From positions 744,001 to 808,000 of the forward strand of contig NZ_CP075379.1 in assembly GCF_023035875.1 (NCBI RefSeq): DNA of 64,000 nucleotides. The letters are read 5' to 3'. This document shows positions 36,514 to 46,526 of the stretch, one piece after another. Position numbers and translations under genes: made by a program. Origin of the DNA: Borrelia puertoricensis (GTDB taxonomy: Bacteria; Spirochaetota; Spirochaetia; Borreliales; Borreliaceae). Numbering within the stretch: position 1 is the stretch's first letter; the number at the start of each line of letters is the position of its first letter. The notes under the pieces were generated by a model. The model was not told the DNA's origin, made no database searches, and saw only the letters and a list, made by a program, of their open reading frames with translations.

Positions 36514-37299
36514 ATGTTTTTGTCTAGGAAAATAAAGGATTATGAAGCTAAATATAGAGGTAAAGAAATTAAGATGAGTACTGAAATCAACAGTTTCCTT
36601 AACATTAAAAATTCTGTTGAAATTAGAGTTGGTAATTATTTGGCCTATGGTGTAATTTATTCTATTTCTATGAATGCTATTAAGATTATTTTACAAGAAG
36701 ATAAAGTTTTGCCTGTTTTAGCACAAAATGGGAATTCAGGCAATATTCAGTTTAAAAGTTTTGATAATGTTGGAGATAATTCTTTTTTTATTCCCTCTTT
36801 AGTTGTGAAGTTTGTAAATATATCTTCTTGTTCTGTTCAAGAGAAGGAGTATAATTTGCTGACTCTAGATTTTTTATCTCCTATGCCAGAAGAAGTTGCA
36901 GTTAAGATTGGCAAATTGCTTGATTTAAAACTTGGACAGAATCAAAGGATACATGAACGTATTATTATTGATAAAGATTCACTTAGAAAGCTTAATCTTA
37001 GTTCTGATAAAGCTTTTATTGAACTTAAGGGTGTTAAGCATAAATGTTTGATTAAAGACCTTTCTTATGGAGGTGCACTTTTAATATCTTATTTTGATTA
37101 TGAGGGAATAGATGAAAGTAATGCTGATTTAACTTTAAGTTTTGATATTGCAGACAAGGAAGTATCTATTGTTGGCAAGGCAAAAAATTTGAGTGTTATT
37201 CAAACTCCTAATGGGAAGGTTTTAGCTTTAGGCATTGCATTCTGTGAGGAAAAGATTCCCCTTGATTATACTATGTTAATTCATGATTATTTTAATTAG
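36514..37299 (+). CDS. plzA: PilZ-domain cyclic di-GMP receptor PlzA
   Basis: The cyclic di-GMP effector of Borrelia, needed for motility control and host-vector adaptation. The C-terminal PilZ domain shows the RxxxR motif in QNQRIHERIIID (near residue 150) and DLSYGGALL, the DxSxxG motif. The N-terminal half is a PilZ-like domain (IRVGNYLAYGVIYSI), linked to the other in the known PlzA fold. Length 261 matches. AAAGGAGAGG gives a strong ribosome site. The TPR gene downstream starts eight bases after its stop. Confidence 0.96.
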   Translation: MFLSRKIKDYEAKYRGKEIKMSTEINSFLNIKNSVEIRVGNYLAYGVIYSISMNAIKIILQEDKVLPVLAQNGNSGNIQFKSFDNVGDNSFFIPSLVVKFVNISSCSVQEKEYNLLTLDFLSPMPEEVAVKIGKLLDLKLGQNQRIHERIIIDKDSLRKLNLSSDKAFIELKGVKHKCLIKDLSYGGALLISYFDYEGIDESNADLTLSFDIADKEVSIVGKAKNLSVIQTPNGKVLALGIAFCEEKIPLDYTMLIHDYFN

Positions 37300-37306
37300 A
37301 GGATTT

Positions 37307-38401
37307 ATGCTTAAAAATATTGTTTATATTTCTCTTCCAGAAGATTTTACAAGTCAAATTAAGGATTTTATATTTGATCCTAAGGTACTTTTACCCTTTG
37401 AGGTTGATGATATTAAGCATTTTTCTCAAGATGAACTTAATTTTGAGGCTGTTATGTCTGCGATTCTTAAGATTTTGGCTTATGATCAAGGTAATGTGAA
37501 TTTTTCTTATTATAAAAAGCTTCTCTTAGCTTTAAATCCTGATATTGTCAATACACTTATTCATGTTGGACTTACTAAGGTTGATGAGGGAGATTATAAT
37601 TTGGCTCTTGAGATTTTTTTGGCATTAAAAGGTATTGATAATGAAAATGAAGTTTTTCTTTTTAATTTGGCATTATTGTATGAGAAAATGGCTGAAACCT
37701 TCTTAAGGGTTGATCAAGACATAAATGCTATGACTAGTAATCAAAATGCTTTAGAGATTTATGAGAAACTTTTAGAGTTTGAGAATCCAAATGAAAATGT
37801 GTTTGCAAATGCTGGCTTTTTTTTTGTTAAGCAATATAACTTGGACAGGGCTCAAGAGTTGCTTAAGCATTATTTAAAAATTTCTAATAATTTAAGATTG
37901 AAAAATAAGGTAAGTGAAGTATTAAATGCTATAGGAGTTCATAAAAGTTTAGCTTTAAATCTTGAGAGAATATATGATATGATAATTTTATCGAAGGAAG
38001 ATGAGGCTATTTCTAAACTTGTTAAACTTTTAGAATATCATAAAAATTCTTGGAATGCTTGGTTCTTGCTTGGATGGGGATATAGAAGAAAGGGTTTTTA
38101 CTCTGAGGCAAAAGACGCTTTTCTTGAGGTGTTATCTCTTGATTCTAAGAATGTCGATGCTATGAACGAGCTTGCAATCTGTTTGATGGAACTCCTTGAG
38201 TTTGATGATAGTCTTAAGTATTTACTTAAGGCTTTGAAGCTTGAACCTGATAATATCAAAATTGTTTTAAATCTTGGAATTCTTTATCTAAAAATGGAAT
38301 GTAAGAAAAAGGCTAGAGAGTGTTTTGAGATAGTTCTTGAATATGATTCGAGTGATCCTATTGCCCTTAAATATTTGGAACTATTGAGTAGTGAGTTTTA
38401 A
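37307..38401 (+). CDS. TPR-repeat protein
   Basis: A cytosolic protein of about 364 residues built from tetratricopeptide repeats. Clear repeat units are WNAWFLLGWGYRRKGFYSEA, VDAMNELAICLMELLEFDDS and IKIVLNLGILYLKMECKKKA in the C-terminal third. I chose ATG 37307, which follows GAGGA at the plzA stop, rather than the ATG at 37283 inside plzA. The tight link to plzA suggests a partner in c-di-GMP signalling or motility, which is context only. Confidence 0.85.
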   Translation: MLKNIVYISLPEDFTSQIKDFIFDPKVLLPFEVDDIKHFSQDELNFEAVMSAILKILAYDQGNVNFSYYKKLLLALNPDIVNTLIHVGLTKVDEGDYNLALEIFLALKGIDNENEVFLFNLALLYEKMAETFLRVDQDINAMTSNQNALEIYEKLLEFENPNENVFANAGFFFVKQYNLDRAQELLKHYLKISNNLRLKNKVSEVLNAIGVHKSLALNLERIYDMIILSKEDEAISKLVKLLEYHKNSWNAWFLLGWGYRRKGFYSEAKDAFLEVLSLDSKNVDAMNELAICLMELLEFDDSLKYLLKALKLEPDNIKIVLNLGILYLKMECKKKARECFEIVLEYDSSDPIALKYLELLSSEF

Positions 38402-38418
38402 TTTATGTTGTATTGCTT

Positions 38419-39420
38419 TTAGGTAATAAATTTATTAAGGCTTGCTTTTTTAAGTCTATTATTGATTGAGTATCCAAGTTGACTATTATCTACAAATTCA
38501 GCAAGTATTTGTTTGTATGTTTTCTCAGATTCTACAAATACTTTGTAAATGTTTTTTGCATATTCTTCTAATGTATTAAAAACACAGATATTATTCATAT
38601 TCCAAGATTTGTTAAACCAATATGAATTAAGAGTATCTTTCATGATGAGCACTTTTGTATCTTGCCTTGATGCATACTGTCTTATATTATCTTTTTGATT
38701 GAATAGATAAACAGGTATGCGTGGTTTGTAATGTTCTAGTAAGTTTCCAGGTGATTTAGATAGCATTTCTTTTCCTACTAAGTATTCTACTTTAAATTTT
38801 CCTTTAAGTTCTTTTTCTATCATCTCTTTTGTGATTGAACCTGGTCTTAGTATTGATATATTTCCTTTAGAGTTAAATCCTATAACGGTTGATTCTATAC
38901 CAATTTTTGATTCTTCATTTTTTTTGATAATTCCTTTAACTAGACCATCAAGTTCCCTGATTGCCATTTCAAAATTAGTGGCACTGGGACGTCTTGATAA
39001 ATTTGCTGATGGGGCTGCTATTGGAACTCCGCTCATTTTTATTAACTTGAGGGCTACAGGTTCTGATGGTATTCTTACTGCTATGCTGTCAAGTCCCCCG
39101 TTTATGAATTTAGATATTTTACCCGCATTTTTTAGTATAAATGTTAGAGGGCCTGGGGTGAATTTTTTCATTAAAATCAGTGCACTTTTTGGTATATATT
39201 CTACAAGTTCTTTTATTTTTTCTATTGATTCAACATGTACTATTAAAGGGTTTGTGATAGGACGTCTCTTTACTAGAAAGAGCATTCGTATGGCCTCGTC
39301 ATTGTATGCATTAGCCCCAATTCCATATACTGTTTCTGTAGGAAATACTACTAATTCTCCTGCTCTTATGAATTTTGCTGCTTTTTTTATCTCGAGTTGT
39401 TCTATAATCTCTGTTTTCAT
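38419..39420 (-). CDS. tsaC: Threonylcarbamoyl-AMP synthase (long Sua5 form)
   Basis: Makes threonylcarbamoyl-AMP for the t6A37 modification of ANN-decoding tRNAs. The YrdC domain shows GELVVFPTETVYGIGANAYN, then VKRRPITNPLIVHV (the KRxxxNPL site), GPLTFIL and GVPIAAPSANLSRRPSATN. A Sua5 C-terminal domain (about residues 215-333) makes it the long form. ATG 39420 is chosen because AGGAAA lies at proper spacing; ATG 39429 is too close to it. The tRNA-Thr(TGT) and tRNA-Arg(TCT) genes in this window are expected substrates. Confidence 0.93.
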   Translation of the reverse strand: MKTEIIEQLEIKKAAKFIRAGELVVFPTETVYGIGANAYNDEAIRMLFLVKRRPITNPLIVHVESIEKIKELVEYIPKSALILMKKFTPGPLTFILKNAGKISKFINGGLDSIAVRIPSEPVALKLIKMSGVPIAAPSANLSRRPSATNFEMAIRELDGLVKGIIKKNEESKIGIESTVIGFNSKGNISILRPGSITKEMIEKELKGKFKVEYLVGKEMLSKSPGNLLEHYKPRIPVYLFNQKDNIRQYASRQDTKVLIMKDTLNSYWFNKSWNMNNICVFNTLEEYAKNIYKVFVESEKTYKQILAEFVDNSQLGYSINNRLKKASLNKFIT

Positions 39421-39593
39421 TAATGTCATTTCCTATTATTAATTTTACTTACTTATTTATTAAAGCAAAAAAATTGCAAATAAACAATTTAGGTTAACTT
39501 AACTTGTTGATTTTATGTTATAAGTCTTAAGCTTTATATTGTAATATGCAATATGATATAATACATGTTATGGTAAATTTATTTAATCTTATT

Positions 39594-40349
39594 ATGGATA
39601 TTAGATTTGGCTTCTTATTTTTGTTTTTTGCTTTTACTCAATTAAATAGTGCTACTGTTGGACTTGCTTCATGGTATGGCGAGGCTTTTCATGGCAAATC
39701 TACTGCTAATGGTGAAAAATTTGATATGACAGCTCTTACGGCTGCTCACAAGGAACTTCCATTTAATACTATTGTAAGAGTTACTAATTTACTTAATAAT
39801 AGGACAGTTGTTGTAAGAATTAATGATAGGGGTCCTTTTAGGAAAGATAGAATAATTGATTTGTCAAAATCTGCTGCTGAAAAGTTAGATTTTCTAGGAA
39901 TAGGTGTTGCTCCTGTAAAAGTTGAGATATTGGAACAATTGGATGAAAATAAAGTTGTGGCTCAAGCATCTAAAAAAATTGTTAATACTGAAGATTTTTC
40001 TAAGGATAATTCAGTTGTTTCGGGTTCAAAATTAAAGGATAATGCTGACTTGGATAAAGATCACTTTGATGTTGCAGAAAAGATTTTAGATAATTCGACT
40101 AAAGAACCAGATTTTTATATACAAGTTGGTTCTTATAAGACTAAAGATTATGCCCAAAGAGCTTATAGAATACTTCAAAAAGCTGGACTTAATGTTTTAG
40201 TAAATTCTCATGGACCTTTTTTTACAGTGTTCATTCCTACTTATGCTGATGATATTCATAAAAATGTTGAACTTATTAAATCTACAGGATATAGGGATAT
40301 TTTGGTAAGAAAGACTAAAATACCAGGAGATAGTATTCCTATGGATTAG
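39594..40349 (+). CDS. rlpA: RlpA-like septal/peptidoglycan protein with SPOR domain
   Basis: Periplasmic double-psi beta-barrel protein. Residues after the signal peptide show GLASWYGEAFHGKSTANGEK, FNTIVRVTNLLNNR and VRINDRGPFRKDRIIDLS, with the catalytic-type Asp of RlpA. The C-terminus is a SPOR domain (FYIQVGSYKTKDYAQRAYRI) that binds denuded glycan. There is no lipobox cysteine after the signal peptide (ending LNSA), so it is soluble. Start choice is uncertain: ATG 39594 gives the best signal peptide, ATG 39570 and ATG 39546 lie upstream in frame, and a TATAAT at 39557-39562 argues against the longest form. Confidence 0.88.
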   Translation: MDIRFGFLFLFFAFTQLNSATVGLASWYGEAFHGKSTANGEKFDMTALTAAHKELPFNTIVRVTNLLNNRTVVVRINDRGPFRKDRIIDLSKSAAEKLDFLGIGVAPVKVEILEQLDENKVVAQASKKIVNTEDFSKDNSVVSGSKLKDNADLDKDHFDVAEKILDNSTKEPDFYIQVGSYKTKDYAQRAYRILQKAGLNVLVNSHGPFFTVFIPTYADDIHKNVELIKSTGYRDILVRKTKIPGDSIPMD

Positions 40350-42396
40350 TATTTTTATCTATCTTTTTAAAGAATATGTCTATTATGTGTTTAATATTTT
40401 CAAATTTTGAGTAATAAGTTTTGATATTAGGTAAGGAGTGTAGGAATGATGTACCATAATTTTTTTCAACGAGTCTTTTATCAAAACATACTATAATCCC
40501 ATAGTCTTTTGGATCTCTAATTAATCTTCCGAATCCTTGTTTGAATTTCATTATTGCTTGTGGCAGTGTTTCTTGTGTGAAAAAATTTTTATTCGATTTT
40601 GTAGCTAATTCTTGTTTTGCCATTAAGATGGGATCAGAAGGAGTTTGAAATGGCAATTTGGGAATTATTATCATTGTTAATTTATCTCCTTTAATATCAA
40701 TTCCTTCCCAAAAATTTTTTATTCCTATGAGTACGCTTTTTTTTTGTGATTCTTTAAAAGAGTTTATTAATTCATGTTTTGGCAATTTTCCTTGTATGAA
40801 GAGGTTTATGTCATTTGTAAATAAAAAGTCTTTAATGTTTTTGCCTATATATTCTAAGCTTTTAAGTGAAGTTAAAAGAATTAAGGTACCGCCTTTGTTT
40901 AACATTACAAGTTCTTTAATATACTGTGTTGATTGATTTAAAAATTTTTCTTCTTTATTAGGGTATTCAATATCTGATATAACGGTGAGTATTGATCTTT
41001 GCCTGTAAGGAAAAGAATATGGCAACTTTTCCATTTTGATGTTTTGATTACTTAAGTTCAATCCTGTTTGATTTAAAAAGTATGAAAATGATTGATTTGT
41101 CATTAGAGTAGCTGAGGTGAAAATTATTCTTTTTACTCGTTTATACATAACTTTGTTTAGACCAGGCCCTAAATAAATCTCTGATATTTTAAATATAAGC
41201 ACATTTGTTTTATTTTCTATCCAAAAACAAAGATTGTCATATTGATTTTCAGAGATTAAAATTTTAATTAATGATTTTTTATATTCTATGTTTTTAATTA
41301 GTCTGTTTAGTTCTATTTTTGCTGTTTTATTTTCTATCTCTTGTGTTAAAGATGTTATGGTTGCTTTATAACTTTCTAAGTTATATATGACACTTTGTAA
41401 GTGTGTTTTAATTCTTATATAAAAATCTGTTTTATGTGTATCATTGGTAATTCTATAAATTAATGGAAAATCTTTTTGTGTTTGTATTATATATTCAATA
41501 TTTTCTAAGCATCGCATTGTTGAAGTTTCAAAATTTTTCTTATATTTATTATTTATGTTTTGTCTTTTTATTATTTTATCTATTTTAGTAAAAGTTTTTT
41601 TTATCCCAATTCTTGAAAAACTTCTGCTAAATAATGTTCTTGCAGCTTCTTCTAGATAATGAGCTTCGTCAATTATTATGTTTTTTGTATTAGGCAATAT
41701 TAAATTAATCTCATCATCATTTTTTTCAGAACCGTTTTCATAATTTTCTTTTTCTGTTAATATTTCATTTTTTATGTAGAGATCATTTAGAAGTAAATGA
41801 TGATTGGTTATAATAATATCACATTCTAATATTTGTTTTCTTGCCTTTTTAAAAAAACATTTATTGTCATCAGGACAGGTAATACCTGAACATGTCTCAG
41901 GGTTTGCCGATACTTCTTCCCAGATTTTCTCATCAATAAAGTTAAGTTCGTCTTTATCACCTGTTTGTGTGTTTTGTGACCAGTAGATTAGTGTTTGTAA
42001 ATTTTTTTTATTAAATGTATATGTTAAAAGGTTCCTTTCAAATTCTTTAAGCCGGCGAAGGCAGAGGTAGTTTTTCATTCCTTTAATTATTCCAAACTTC
42101 ATTTTAAAAGGAATGATTTTTTCTAGAGATTCGATATCTTTTTTTATTAATTGTTCCTGAAGGTTAATAGATGCTGTAGAGATTATTATTTTTTCTTGTG
42201 TTTTTTGAATGAAGTCAATAGCAGCAATTAAGTATGCAAAACTTTTTCCCGTTCCTGTTGGTGCTTCAATAACTAAGAAATTTTCATTTTCAAGGGCTTT
42301 ACTTATTTTTTCGATCATCTTTAATTGTGTTTTTCTTTTTACAAAGTCTTTGATGTTTAACTCTGCTTTTTTGAATATATATTCAATTAAGTTCAA
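40339..42396 (-). CDS. dinG: DinG/XPD-family DNA helicase with Fe-S cysteines
   Basis: Superfamily 2 helicase. Walker A is APTGTGKSFAYLIAAIDF and the DEAH box is IIIDEAHYLEEAAR. Four cysteines of the Fe-S type lie between them: NYLCLRR followed by TCSGITCPDDNKC. The C-terminal motif VI region is QGFGRLIRDPKDYG. Members unwind R-loops, G-quadruplexes and repair intermediates. Length 685. The 3' end overlaps rlpA by 11 bases (convergent). The N-terminal exonuclease domain found in some Gram-positive DinG proteins is absent. Confidence 0.92.
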   Translation of the reverse strand: MNLIEYIFKKAELNIKDFVKRKTQLKMIEKISKALENENFLVIEAPTGTGKSFAYLIAAIDFIQKTQEKIIISTASINLQEQLIKKDIESLEKIIPFKMKFGIIKGMKNYLCLRRLKEFERNLLTYTFNKKNLQTLIYWSQNTQTGDKDELNFIDEKIWEEVSANPETCSGITCPDDNKCFFKKARKQILECDIIITNHHLLLNDLYIKNEILTEKENYENGSEKNDDEINLILPNTKNIIIDEAHYLEEAARTLFSRSFSRIGIKKTFTKIDKIIKRQNINNKYKKNFETSTMRCLENIEYIIQTQKDFPLIYRITNDTHKTDFYIRIKTHLQSVIYNLESYKATITSLTQEIENKTAKIELNRLIKNIEYKKSLIKILISENQYDNLCFWIENKTNVLIFKISEIYLGPGLNKVMYKRVKRIIFTSATLMTNQSFSYFLNQTGLNLSNQNIKMEKLPYSFPYRQRSILTVISDIEYPNKEEKFLNQSTQYIKELVMLNKGGTLILLTSLKSLEYIGKNIKDFLFTNDINLFIQGKLPKHELINSFKESQKKSVLIGIKNFWEGIDIKGDKLTMIIIPKLPFQTPSDPILMAKQELATKSNKNFFTQETLPQAIMKFKQGFGRLIRDPKDYGIIVCFDKRLVEKNYGTSFLHSLPNIKTYYSKFENIKHIIDIFFKKIDKNTNP

Positions 42397-42771
42397 TTTT
42401 AGTAAGTATCCTTTTTATTGATTCTTTAAAAATATTTTTGTAAATATTATTTGTGAAATTATTTAATTTTGAGTTGCTATAAATTGAGCTCATTTTTTGA
42501 AATGTTGCTCCAAATTATCATTATTATCTCTACTCAAGGGATTTTTCCATAAAGTTTATGTGATTGTTTATTGCAATGTGAACATTTTTATAATAATGAA
42601 AATTAATATAGAAAAGAATTATTATGTCTTTGTTAATTTTTAATATATTCTTAAATCCATCCTCAGTTGATATTGAGAATTTTTTTGTTCTTTTGCAAGC
42701 TATATTAGCTTCTTTAAGATTCATTTTGCGCACTTCTTTACCATGGTGTTGTCTTATTATATATTTATTTT
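42397..42771. other. 375-base region between dinG and dus, with one doubtful short reading frame
   Basis: Mostly non-coding. A 67-codon minus-strand frame (42530-42733, beginning MRKMNLKEANIACKRTKKFS) is the only candidate. In B. burgdorferi I recall a small regulatory gene (annotated histidine phosphokinase-like) near this position, so this may be a shortened or decayed copy. No clear terminator or promoter is visible. Confidence 0.35.
42530..42733 (-). pseudogene. Short minus-strand frame, possible remnant of a small regulatory gene
   Basis: 67 codons, Lys- and Ile-rich. Residues 1-30 look like the start of a real protein, but the later part (IILFYINFHYYKNVHIAINN) has no coherent domain. 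No ribosome site precedes the ATG. The basis for calling it a remnant is its position between dinG and dus, where I recall an anti-sigma/kinase-like gene in related genomes. It may be noise. Confidence 0.3.
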
Positions 42772-43767
42772 ATGAATTTTTTAAGCTATATGAGTCGTCC
42801 AATTATGATTTTGGCTCCAATGGAAGATGTTACAGATACTGTTTTTAGAAATTTGATTCATTTGATAGGTAATGGAAAGGATGCTCCTGATATTTATTTT
42901 ACCGAATTTATTTCTGTAAAAGGGCTTTTAAATAAATCAAAGCAGTCAATGCAACATATTTTGACAAAAAATGATGAACTAAATCGACCTTTGATTGCTC
43001 AAATTTGGGGCAATGATCCTGATGAATTTTTTAAGGCAATAGAAATTTTAAGTAATTTGGGATTTTGGGGAATTGATCTTAATATGGGCTGTCCTAAGAA
43101 GAAAATAGTTAAAAAAGGAGTTTGTTCTGCTTTGATTAATAATAAATCTTTGGCTCGTGAGATAATTATTTCAAGTAAAGAGGCATGTTTAAAATTTGGA
43201 TTGTCTCTTAGTGTTAAAACAAGACATGGTTTTTTTTATTCTGAGGTTGAAGATTGGTTGGGATTTTTACTTAAGTTAGGTATTGATATGTTGACCGTGC
43301 ATCCCAGGCTTGCTATTAATCAAAGTGAAGGTCCTATAGATGTTTCTGTATTTGATAAACTTGTTAATCTGAGGGATCAAATCAATCCTTCTGCATTAAT
43401 TATTGGTAATGGAGATATTTTGAGTTTAGAGCAAGCTCATCAGATTGTAGAGAAACATTCTATTGATGGAGTAATGTTTGGTCGTGGAATTTTTAGAAAT
43501 TTAAACTTATTTAGAAAAGGTTTTCCTAACTTTTTGAGTAATGATTTAAATTTTAGATTAAATATATTAAAATTGCATATAACAGATTTTCATTCTACTT
43601 GGAGTCTTACTAAGGATTTTAATAAACTTAAAAAGTACTTTAAAATTTATTTTAATGAAGATGAAAGATGTAGCGAGTATTTTCATAATATTATGAAATC
43701 AAGTAATTATGAGGAGCTTTTTAAAAATTTAAGTCGAATGGATATTATAGGAGATAATCTTAAGTAA
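42772..43767 (+). CDS. dus: tRNA-dihydrouridine synthase
   Basis: FMN enzyme that reduces uridines in the D loop of tRNA. Motifs are PIMILAPMEDVTDTVFR at the N-terminus, PLIAQIWGNDP, GIDLNMGCPKKKIVKKGVCS with the catalytic Cys, and LSVKTRHG. GVMFGRGIFRNLNLF lies near 240. Length 331 is normal. No Shine-Dalgarno is seen at ATG 42772 or at the in-frame ATG 42790, either of which could be the start. Its stop overlaps the valS ATG (TAATG), so the two are coupled. Confidence 0.92.
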   Translation: MNFLSYMSRPIMILAPMEDVTDTVFRNLIHLIGNGKDAPDIYFTEFISVKGLLNKSKQSMQHILTKNDELNRPLIAQIWGNDPDEFFKAIEILSNLGFWGIDLNMGCPKKKIVKKGVCSALINNKSLAREIIISSKEACLKFGLSLSVKTRHGFFYSEVEDWLGFLLKLGIDMLTVHPRLAINQSEGPIDVSVFDKLVNLRDQINPSALIIGNGDILSLEQAHQIVEKHSIDGVMFGRGIFRNLNLFRKGFPNFLSNDLNFRLNILKLHITDFHSTWSLTKDFNKLKKYFKIYFNEDERCSEYFHNIMKSSNYEELFKNLSRMDIIGDNLK

Positions 43768-46391
43768 TGAGTGATAACCTTTCAAAAAATTATAATCCTA
43801 AGGTTTTTGAAGATAGAATTTATAAAAGATGGCTAGATAATGGGGTATTTATTCCTAATTATGGGATTGAGCCTAAGTTTAGTATAGTAGCACCTCCTCC
43901 AAATGTTACAGGCATTCTTCATATGGGACATGCCCTTAATTTTACTTTGCAAGATATTCTTGTTCGTTACAAGAGAATGCAGGGAGCTGATACTCTTTGG
44001 CTTTTTGGGACAGATCATGCTGGAATTGCAACCCAAGCGATTTTTGAAAAACAGCTTAAAGAGCTTGGAAAAAGTAAGGATGATTTTAGTCGTGAAGAAT
44101 TTATTAAAGAAATTTTTAAATTAAAAGATAAACATAGAGAAATAATTGTTAATCAAATAGAGAGGCTCGGAGCTTCCTATGATCATTCCAGAGAGAGATT
44201 TACTCTTGATGCTGGGCTTTGTCAGGCTGTTAATAAGGTTTTTATTGATTTATATAATAAGGGGTTTATTTATAAGGGAGAATATCTTGTCAACCTTGAT
44301 CCTGGGTCTGGAAGTGTTGTTAGTGATGAAGAGGTTGAGTACAGAGATGTTATTGGAAAAATTTATTTTATTAAGTATTTATTAGATGATGGTAACTTTA
44401 TTGAAGTTGCAACCACTCGACCTGAGACAATGTTTGGAGATGTGGCTGTTGCTGTTAATCCTAATGATGATCGGTATAAATCTTTGATTGGTAGAGACGT
44501 TACAATTCCTATTGCAAATAGAAAGGTTAAAATAATAGCAGATAGTTATGTTGATATGGAATTTGGTAGTGGTGCTTTAAAAATAACACCTGCTCATGAT
44601 TCTAATGACTTTGAAATTGCAAAAAGGCATGATCTTGCTAAGATAAATATTTTAACTAAGAATGCAAAACTTAATGAAAGTGTTCCAATTGAGTATCAAG
44701 GTTTAAGTGTGAGTGTTGCAAGAGACAAGATAGAAAGGGATTTAAGAGACAGAGGATTTTTAATAGATGTTAAGAATCATAAACATCAGGTTGGGCATTG
44801 TCATAGATCTGGAGAGATCATTGAGCCTTATTTATCAAATCAATGGTTCGTGAGAATGAAACCATTAGCTGATGCTGCTTTGCAAGCTTTAAAAAATGGT
44901 GAGATTAGGTTTTATCCTAAAAAGTGGGAAAATACATATAAACATTGGTTATTAAATATTAGAGATTGGTGTATATCTAGACAGTTAGTTTGGGGACACA
45001 GAATTCCTGCCTGGTATGATGTTAAAACAGGAGAGATTATTGTTAGTGAATTTGATCCTTCTCTAAGAGAAGAATATAAGGGCAGAAGTTTCTTTAGAGA
45101 TCCAGATGTACTTGATACTTGGTTTTCTTCTTGGTTATGGCCATTTTCTTCTCTTGGCTGGCCAAAAGTTACTCTTGATTTTAAAAATTATTATCCTACG
45201 AATACTTTGGTTACTGCTTATGACATAATATTTTTCTGGGTAGCAAGAATGGTAATGGCAGGACTTGAGTTTACAGGACAAGTTCCTTTTAAAGATATAT
45301 ATATAACACCCCTTTTAAGAGATAAAAAGGGTAGAAAAATGTCAAAATCTTTAGGTAATGGCATAGATCCTCTTGAAATTATCGATCAGTATGGAAGTGA
45401 TGCTTTACGTTTTACTCTTGCATTTTTATCTGTGCAAGGTCAGGATTTGAATATTGACACTAAAGATTTTATGTTTGGAGCTAAGTTTTTAAATAAAGTA
45501 TTTAATGCGTCTAAATTTATTTTATCAAATTTAGAGGGTAGGCTAGTATTAGACAATTTTGAGTTAGATGATATCGATAAATGGTTACTTACGAGTTTAA
45601 ATTCAACTGTTGCCGTTATAGATTGGGCTTTTAAAAATTATAAGTATAATGAGGCTGCTAAAGCAGTATATGAATTTTTTTGGAATGATTTTTGTGATTG
45701 GTACATTGAAATTAGTAAAATTAATTTAAATAGTAATGATATTAATTTTCAAAATATAACTATTTCTAAACTGATATTTTTCTTGAAAGAATCTTTACTC
45801 ATTATGCATCCCTTTATACCTTTTATTACCGAAGAGATTTATTCTAAGTTTACGTCTTTGCAAAATATATTAGCATTAGAAAAGTATCCTGAGTGTGTTA
45901 GTCAAAGAGATTTTAAGGAAGAGTATCATCGGTTCAATTTATTGAAAGAATTTATTGTGTCAATTAGAACTCTTAGGAGTGAATTTAGTATAGTTCCTAA
46001 TATTAAGATTAATGTTGCTTTGCGATTTGGTAATACTTTTAAATACGAGAGCTATTTTAAGGAACATGAGCATATTGCAAAGAAGCTAATTAACTTTGAT
46101 TGCATCTTTTACAATGAAAATTATGTTGGTATGATAGGAGTTCCTAATGTTGATTTTGAGAGTTTTGCAGATATTAAGAGTCTAATAGATATTGAGAAAG
46201 AGCTTGTAAAGCTTGGTAAACAACTAGAGAAATATGAGAGACTTAAGCATTTAGTTTTGGCAAAGCTTCAAAATCAAGACTTTTTATCAAATGCTCCTGA
46301 GGAGATTATTGATCTTGAGAAGTCAAAATTAGAAGAATTTGATTCTTTTATTGCAAAAATTAACAATTATATTCATAATTTAAAAAAATAG
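43767..46391 (+). CDS. valS: Valyl-tRNA synthetase
   Basis: Class I synthetase of 874 residues. The HIGH motif is in PNVTGILHMGHALN and the KMSKS motif in KKGRKMSKSLGNGIDP. The editing domain shows TTRPETMFGDVAVAVNP and GALKITPAHD. The C-terminal coiled-coil arm (DIEKELVKLGKQLEKYE, about residues 805-874) is typical of ValRS and separates it from IleRS. It is translationally coupled with dus, another tRNA gene. Confidence 0.97.
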   Translation: MSDNLSKNYNPKVFEDRIYKRWLDNGVFIPNYGIEPKFSIVAPPPNVTGILHMGHALNFTLQDILVRYKRMQGADTLWLFGTDHAGIATQAIFEKQLKELGKSKDDFSREEFIKEIFKLKDKHREIIVNQIERLGASYDHSRERFTLDAGLCQAVNKVFIDLYNKGFIYKGEYLVNLDPGSGSVVSDEEVEYRDVIGKIYFIKYLLDDGNFIEVATTRPETMFGDVAVAVNPNDDRYKSLIGRDVTIPIANRKVKIIADSYVDMEFGSGALKITPAHDSNDFEIAKRHDLAKINILTKNAKLNESVPIEYQGLSVSVARDKIERDLRDRGFLIDVKNHKHQVGHCHRSGEIIEPYLSNQWFVRMKPLADAALQALKNGEIRFYPKKWENTYKHWLLNIRDWCISRQLVWGHRIPAWYDVKTGEIIVSEFDPSLREEYKGRSFFRDPDVLDTWFSSWLWPFSSLGWPKVTLDFKNYYPTNTLVTAYDIIFFWVARMVMAGLEFTGQVPFKDIYITPLLRDKKGRKMSKSLGNGIDPLEIIDQYGSDALRFTLAFLSVQGQDLNIDTKDFMFGAKFLNKVFNASKFILSNLEGRLVLDNFELDDIDKWLLTSLNSTVAVIDWAFKNYKYNEAAKAVYEFFWNDFCDWYIEISKINLNSNDINFQNITISKLIFFLKESLLIMHPFIPFITEEIYSKFTSLQNILALEKYPECVSQRDFKEEYHRFNLLKEFIVSIRTLRSEFSIVPNIKINVALRFGNTFKYESYFKEHEHIAKKLINFDCIFYNENYVGMIGVPNVDFESFADIKSLIDIEKELVKLGKQLEKYERLKHLVLAKLQNQDFLSNAPEEIIDLEKSKLEEFDSFIAKINNYIHNLKK

Positions 46392-46526
46392 TAAAAACCT
46401 TTTAAGTTATGATTTTACTTGTAATTATGTTGCGTTTACGTTCAGTATTTTTAGTATTTTGTTTATTAAGACAGCTTTTGTGTATAATCATTAAGATGTG
46501 TTTTTAACATTCACATTTTTGCCCTT

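Noticed and set aside
38831-39442. 203-codon plus-strand frame opposite sua5
   Set aside because: Lies wholly within the coding strand shadow of Sua5, which has clear motifs; no start signal.
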